64,000 nucleotides of DNA. Source: Bolinopsis microptera (taxonomy: Eukaryota > Ctenophora > Tentaculata > Lobata > Bolinopsidae). Under the pieces are notes generated by a model. It did no database searches. It was not told the DNA's origin and saw only the letters and a program-made list of their open reading frames with translations. Below, piece after piece: positions 61,413-64,000 of the stretch; the first letter of the stretch is position 1; each line of letters starts with the position of its first letter. The position numbers and the translations under genes are program-made. The DNA is taken from the NCBI RefSeq assembly GCF_026151205.1, contig NC_087073.1, forward strand, positions 5,663,001 through 5,727,000, read 5' to 3'.

Positions 61413-61762
61413 GTGAGTTGATTAAAGATGTTTCTAGCTTGTACTTGTAGCTTTGGTTAATATAGGGTTAGAATAATTATGTTTGTAAATAAACCCTAAC
61501 CGTAAGAACCAAAATCAACTTGCATTTTTTCACAGATCTTCTCACTCTTTCCAATTCCCTGACTATGTAAGTAACTATGTATAAGGTTACAGTTTTGGGG
61601 CAAAGGTATGGTAAGGGTATTATAGGTACTACCTTTTTTTTCGGCTGTAAAACTGTAAAACATCCAAGTCATGTGATAGTGCACTGACGAGTGAATAAGT
61701 ATAACTAAAACTAAAAGCTAATAATAGTTATTCAAGTTGCATGTTGTCAACAACATAGTAAG
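61413..61762. other. Upstream flank of LDLa receptor copy 2
   Basis: 61690-61762 matches the upstream flank of copy 1 (block gagtgaataagta ... actaaaagctaat ... gttgtcaacaacatagtaag). Further upstream similarity fades. It presumably contains the promoter. Confidence 0.5.
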
Positions 61763-63997
61763 ATGAGAGTGGTAGCTATAATTCTGTTGCTTTCAAGAGT
61801 GATACTCCTCAAACGATCCCTGTGCTCCAGCTCCGATACAGTCACAGGTATGGAAATCTATTTAAAACAGTTAAAAGCAAACAAAATTTATTTAAAACAG
61901 TTAAAAGCAAACAATGTCGATAATTTTGAATGTAAAGTTCGGAATTAATTTGTCTATACTTGAAACAGTAACAGTTTAAGCTATAAGTTACTATTATTAG
62001 ATATGGTCAGGATATCCAGAAACATCATCCTGCGGTAATAATACTAGTTTGTATCACGTGACCATCATTGTCATTCCATTCAGTATCGGGGCGAAAGTCA
62101 CGATACAGCCGCGCACTCGCCAGCGGCAGGCCTACAATGTGAGGCAAATACTAGTAGCGTTACATAATTTACAAGCGTTACTAGCGTTACTAGCGTTACT
62201 AACGCTACTAGCGTTACTAACGCTACTAGCGTTACTAGCATTACAAGTGTTACCAGCCTTGCTAGCGTTACTAGCGTTACTACATACTTATTAGAAGGTA
62301 TTTCATTGCAATTCAATAATTCTAAAATCTAATAAAGTAACCAATCAGAAATTTCCTTTCATTTTATTTCAGAGACCTGTGTTATCGGAAGTTACGGAGG
62401 CTTCCTAAAATGGATTTGTAAAAGTCATATCTTCAAGTGTCACAATTCAAATGCATGGTACAGTGGAATGGAAATAATGGCAATTTCGGGAGGCACAATG
62501 AGCGGTGAATTCAACCACAAGTGTGAAAATGACCACCAGTCATATCAGGCATGCGGTTTTCAGGAAAATCAAGTCAAGTCCTACAAAAATGCTATTTGTA
62601 ATTGGCGAGTTTATGTCAACGATCACTATCAGGATAAGGTCGAAGCTGAGTTGGTAGAGAAAATTCCAACTCCAAGGATTAGTAATAAAACTGTTGTCTT
62701 GCCAAGTGGGGAAGTTACCTTTCGCGACTATATCTGCAATGATAGATGTGACAGAAGGGATTGTGAAGACGAGGCAAATTGCAACGGTCTCACATATGGT
62801 CAATACTGTTATCGAGGTGACACTGGGAAAACCACTTACGTAAAACCTGAATACATTTGCACAGGGCACCATGAGCATTTATGTTGTGAAAATGAAAGGG
62901 GGATGATGGTACCCCCAGATATTGAACTTGACTATCATGGGTGTATTTATGAGATAATGATGAAGTGCCACCCTAAAATCACATCCGAAATGAATCTATG
63001 CGAGAAACATATAACCGGGAATAGTAATCTTCACTACCCGTTATACAGTGATTATACGGTTCCTATTTTTAACACAACAAGATGCACTCTAACACTATGT
63101 AGTGATATGTCGATAAATGTCGATAAATTCAACTGCACAGACCAGTCCAGGGTTGGTGTGACCTGTGCAATTCATGGCTATATATCGACGGTATCAAAGT
63201 ACACAATCTGCGGAGAAGGAACATTAGCATTTTGTGATGATAGCATCGATACCGCATGTGAACAAGTTTCTCCATCCTGTAGGGTACACAAACACCATCT
63301 ATGTAACGGGGTGGTAGACTGCCACGATCAGAGTGATGAAAGAATCTTAATCTGTTCAGCGAGAACTTTGAAAACTTGTGTTAGGCGAGGTGGAAACGGA
63401 ACCTTTAGTCAACCACTTCCTCTTGCATGGCTAGGAGATGGAATAAAGGATTGCATGGACGGTAACGACGAGAAAGATATTAGGCCGACTTGTGGAGTCG
63501 GTAAAACCAGAAGATATGTGATTAACAATAGCACTTGTGAGAATGTCTTTCTGTGTAGAACTGGAAATCCAGGATTTGTCGAATTTAACAATCTATGTGA
63601 CGGCATTGACACATGCGGAAATGAAAACAGAATCTGCCAAGCGTCTAGAGGCTCGATTGGTGTGATGAAAACGGTTTTTAATTATCACCAAGGACTTAGT
63701 AAACGATTGTCTTACTGCATGGACGGCCTGGAGCAAATTTGGAAACTAACTCGAGGTTGCAGTTCTAAGGAATTCATTTTCCCCGATAGTGCCATTTTTG
63801 GGTTAGAAAAACCATTGATAACTTTACCAAATGACAACATCAATTGCAATCACATGTTTGGCGAGCAATATGTGTACACTAGTTGTATTGGCAGGTGCGT
63901 CAATTCTCCCTGTCCATTAAAAAACATTCCCAAGTATAACTCTTGTCCTAGTAGTAGTAGTAGTAAACCCGCGATGGGGTGGCATGTGCCTCAATAA
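61763..63997 (+). CDS. LDLa-repeat receptor, copy 2, truncated before the 7TM domain
   Basis: Exon 1 (61763-61847) encodes the signal peptide. Exon 2 (62373-63997) joins in phase 1 and gives 569 residues before TAA. It follows copy 1 at about 95% identity (some 25 substitutions and a small indel near TRCTLTLCSDM) up to SCP at 63949, the point matching residue 552 of copy 1. There the sequence switches to five AGT (Ser) codons and an unrelated tail, KPAMGWHVPQ. The last two LDLa modules of copy 1 and all seven helices are missing. If expressed it would be a secreted ectodomain; it may equally be a pseudogene, or the join may be an assembly break so close to the window end. The fixed reading frame up to the break suggests recent loss. 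Confidence 0.8.
61848..62372 (+). other. Intron 1 of LDLa receptor copy 2, with 9-bp repeat
   Basis: Donor CACAG/gtatgg and acceptor cattttatttcag. It contains a tandem duplicate of about 27 bp at 61858-61913 (tttaaaacagttaaaagcaa twice) and about fourteen 9-bp GCGTTACTA units at 62149-62283, the counterpart of the array in copy 1. Confidence 0.85.
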
Positions 63998-64000
63998 AAA

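Noticed and set aside
62049-62316. Leu/Ala-rich and Val/Thr-rich frames on both strands
   Set aside because: Translation of the 9-bp intronic repeat inside the receptor gene's intron.

Overview
The window is nuclear DNA of a multicellular animal. It is AT-rich, its genes are split by GT-AG introns, and transposon remnants and minisatellites are dense. A SoxE transcription factor, an endosomal-type syntaxin, LDLa-repeat G-protein-coupled receptors (GPCRs) without leucine-rich repeats, a Penelope-like element and many short inverted-repeat elements together suggest an early-branching metazoan. A cnidarian, perhaps a hydrozoan, is most likely, but that is an inference from gene content and not a proof.

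Layout. 1.1-3.2 kb (- strand): a six-exon gene for a 317-residue coiled-coil protein I do not recognise, with a phase-compatible extra first exon at 5.7-5.9 kb. 6.9-14.7 kb: CT microsatellite, a 482-bp MITE, a 20-bp tandem array, a 5'-truncated Penelope-like element with a GIY-YIG nuclease, and a TIR element followed by a 141-bp three-hairpin 'cloverleaf'. 18.9-19.6 kb: a second, inverted copy of that TIR element plus cloverleaf. 24.0-32.9 kb (+): a complete eight-exon SoxE gene with a CRE/E-box promoter, a 5.1-kb first intron holding a DNA element, and an alternative last exon. 34.6-42 kb: a transposon graveyard with hAT-like, Mutator-like and LINE pieces, several with readable target-site duplications. 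42.9-46.1 kb (+): a complete six-exon syntaxin-7/12-like gene whose introns carry two large minisatellites. 47.9-48.9 kb (-): an intronless 7TM receptor. 50-51.5 kb: LINE tail and a Harbinger-like element. 52.6-56.2 kb (-): a two-exon LDLa-7TM receptor of 1064 residues. 56.5-61.4 kb: three transposons nested in one another, a long GA repeat and a foldback element with a LINE fragment in one arm. 61.8-64.0 kb (+): a divergent (head-to-head) duplicate of the LDLa receptor, cut off before its 7TM part.

The genes do not form a pathway. SoxE is a developmental regulator, the syntaxin acts in endosomal fusion, and the receptors are surface sensors. The most unusual signals are the cloverleaf repeat, whose two copies differ in stems almost only by compensating base pairs, and the well-preserved record of nested insertions around the duplicated receptor.
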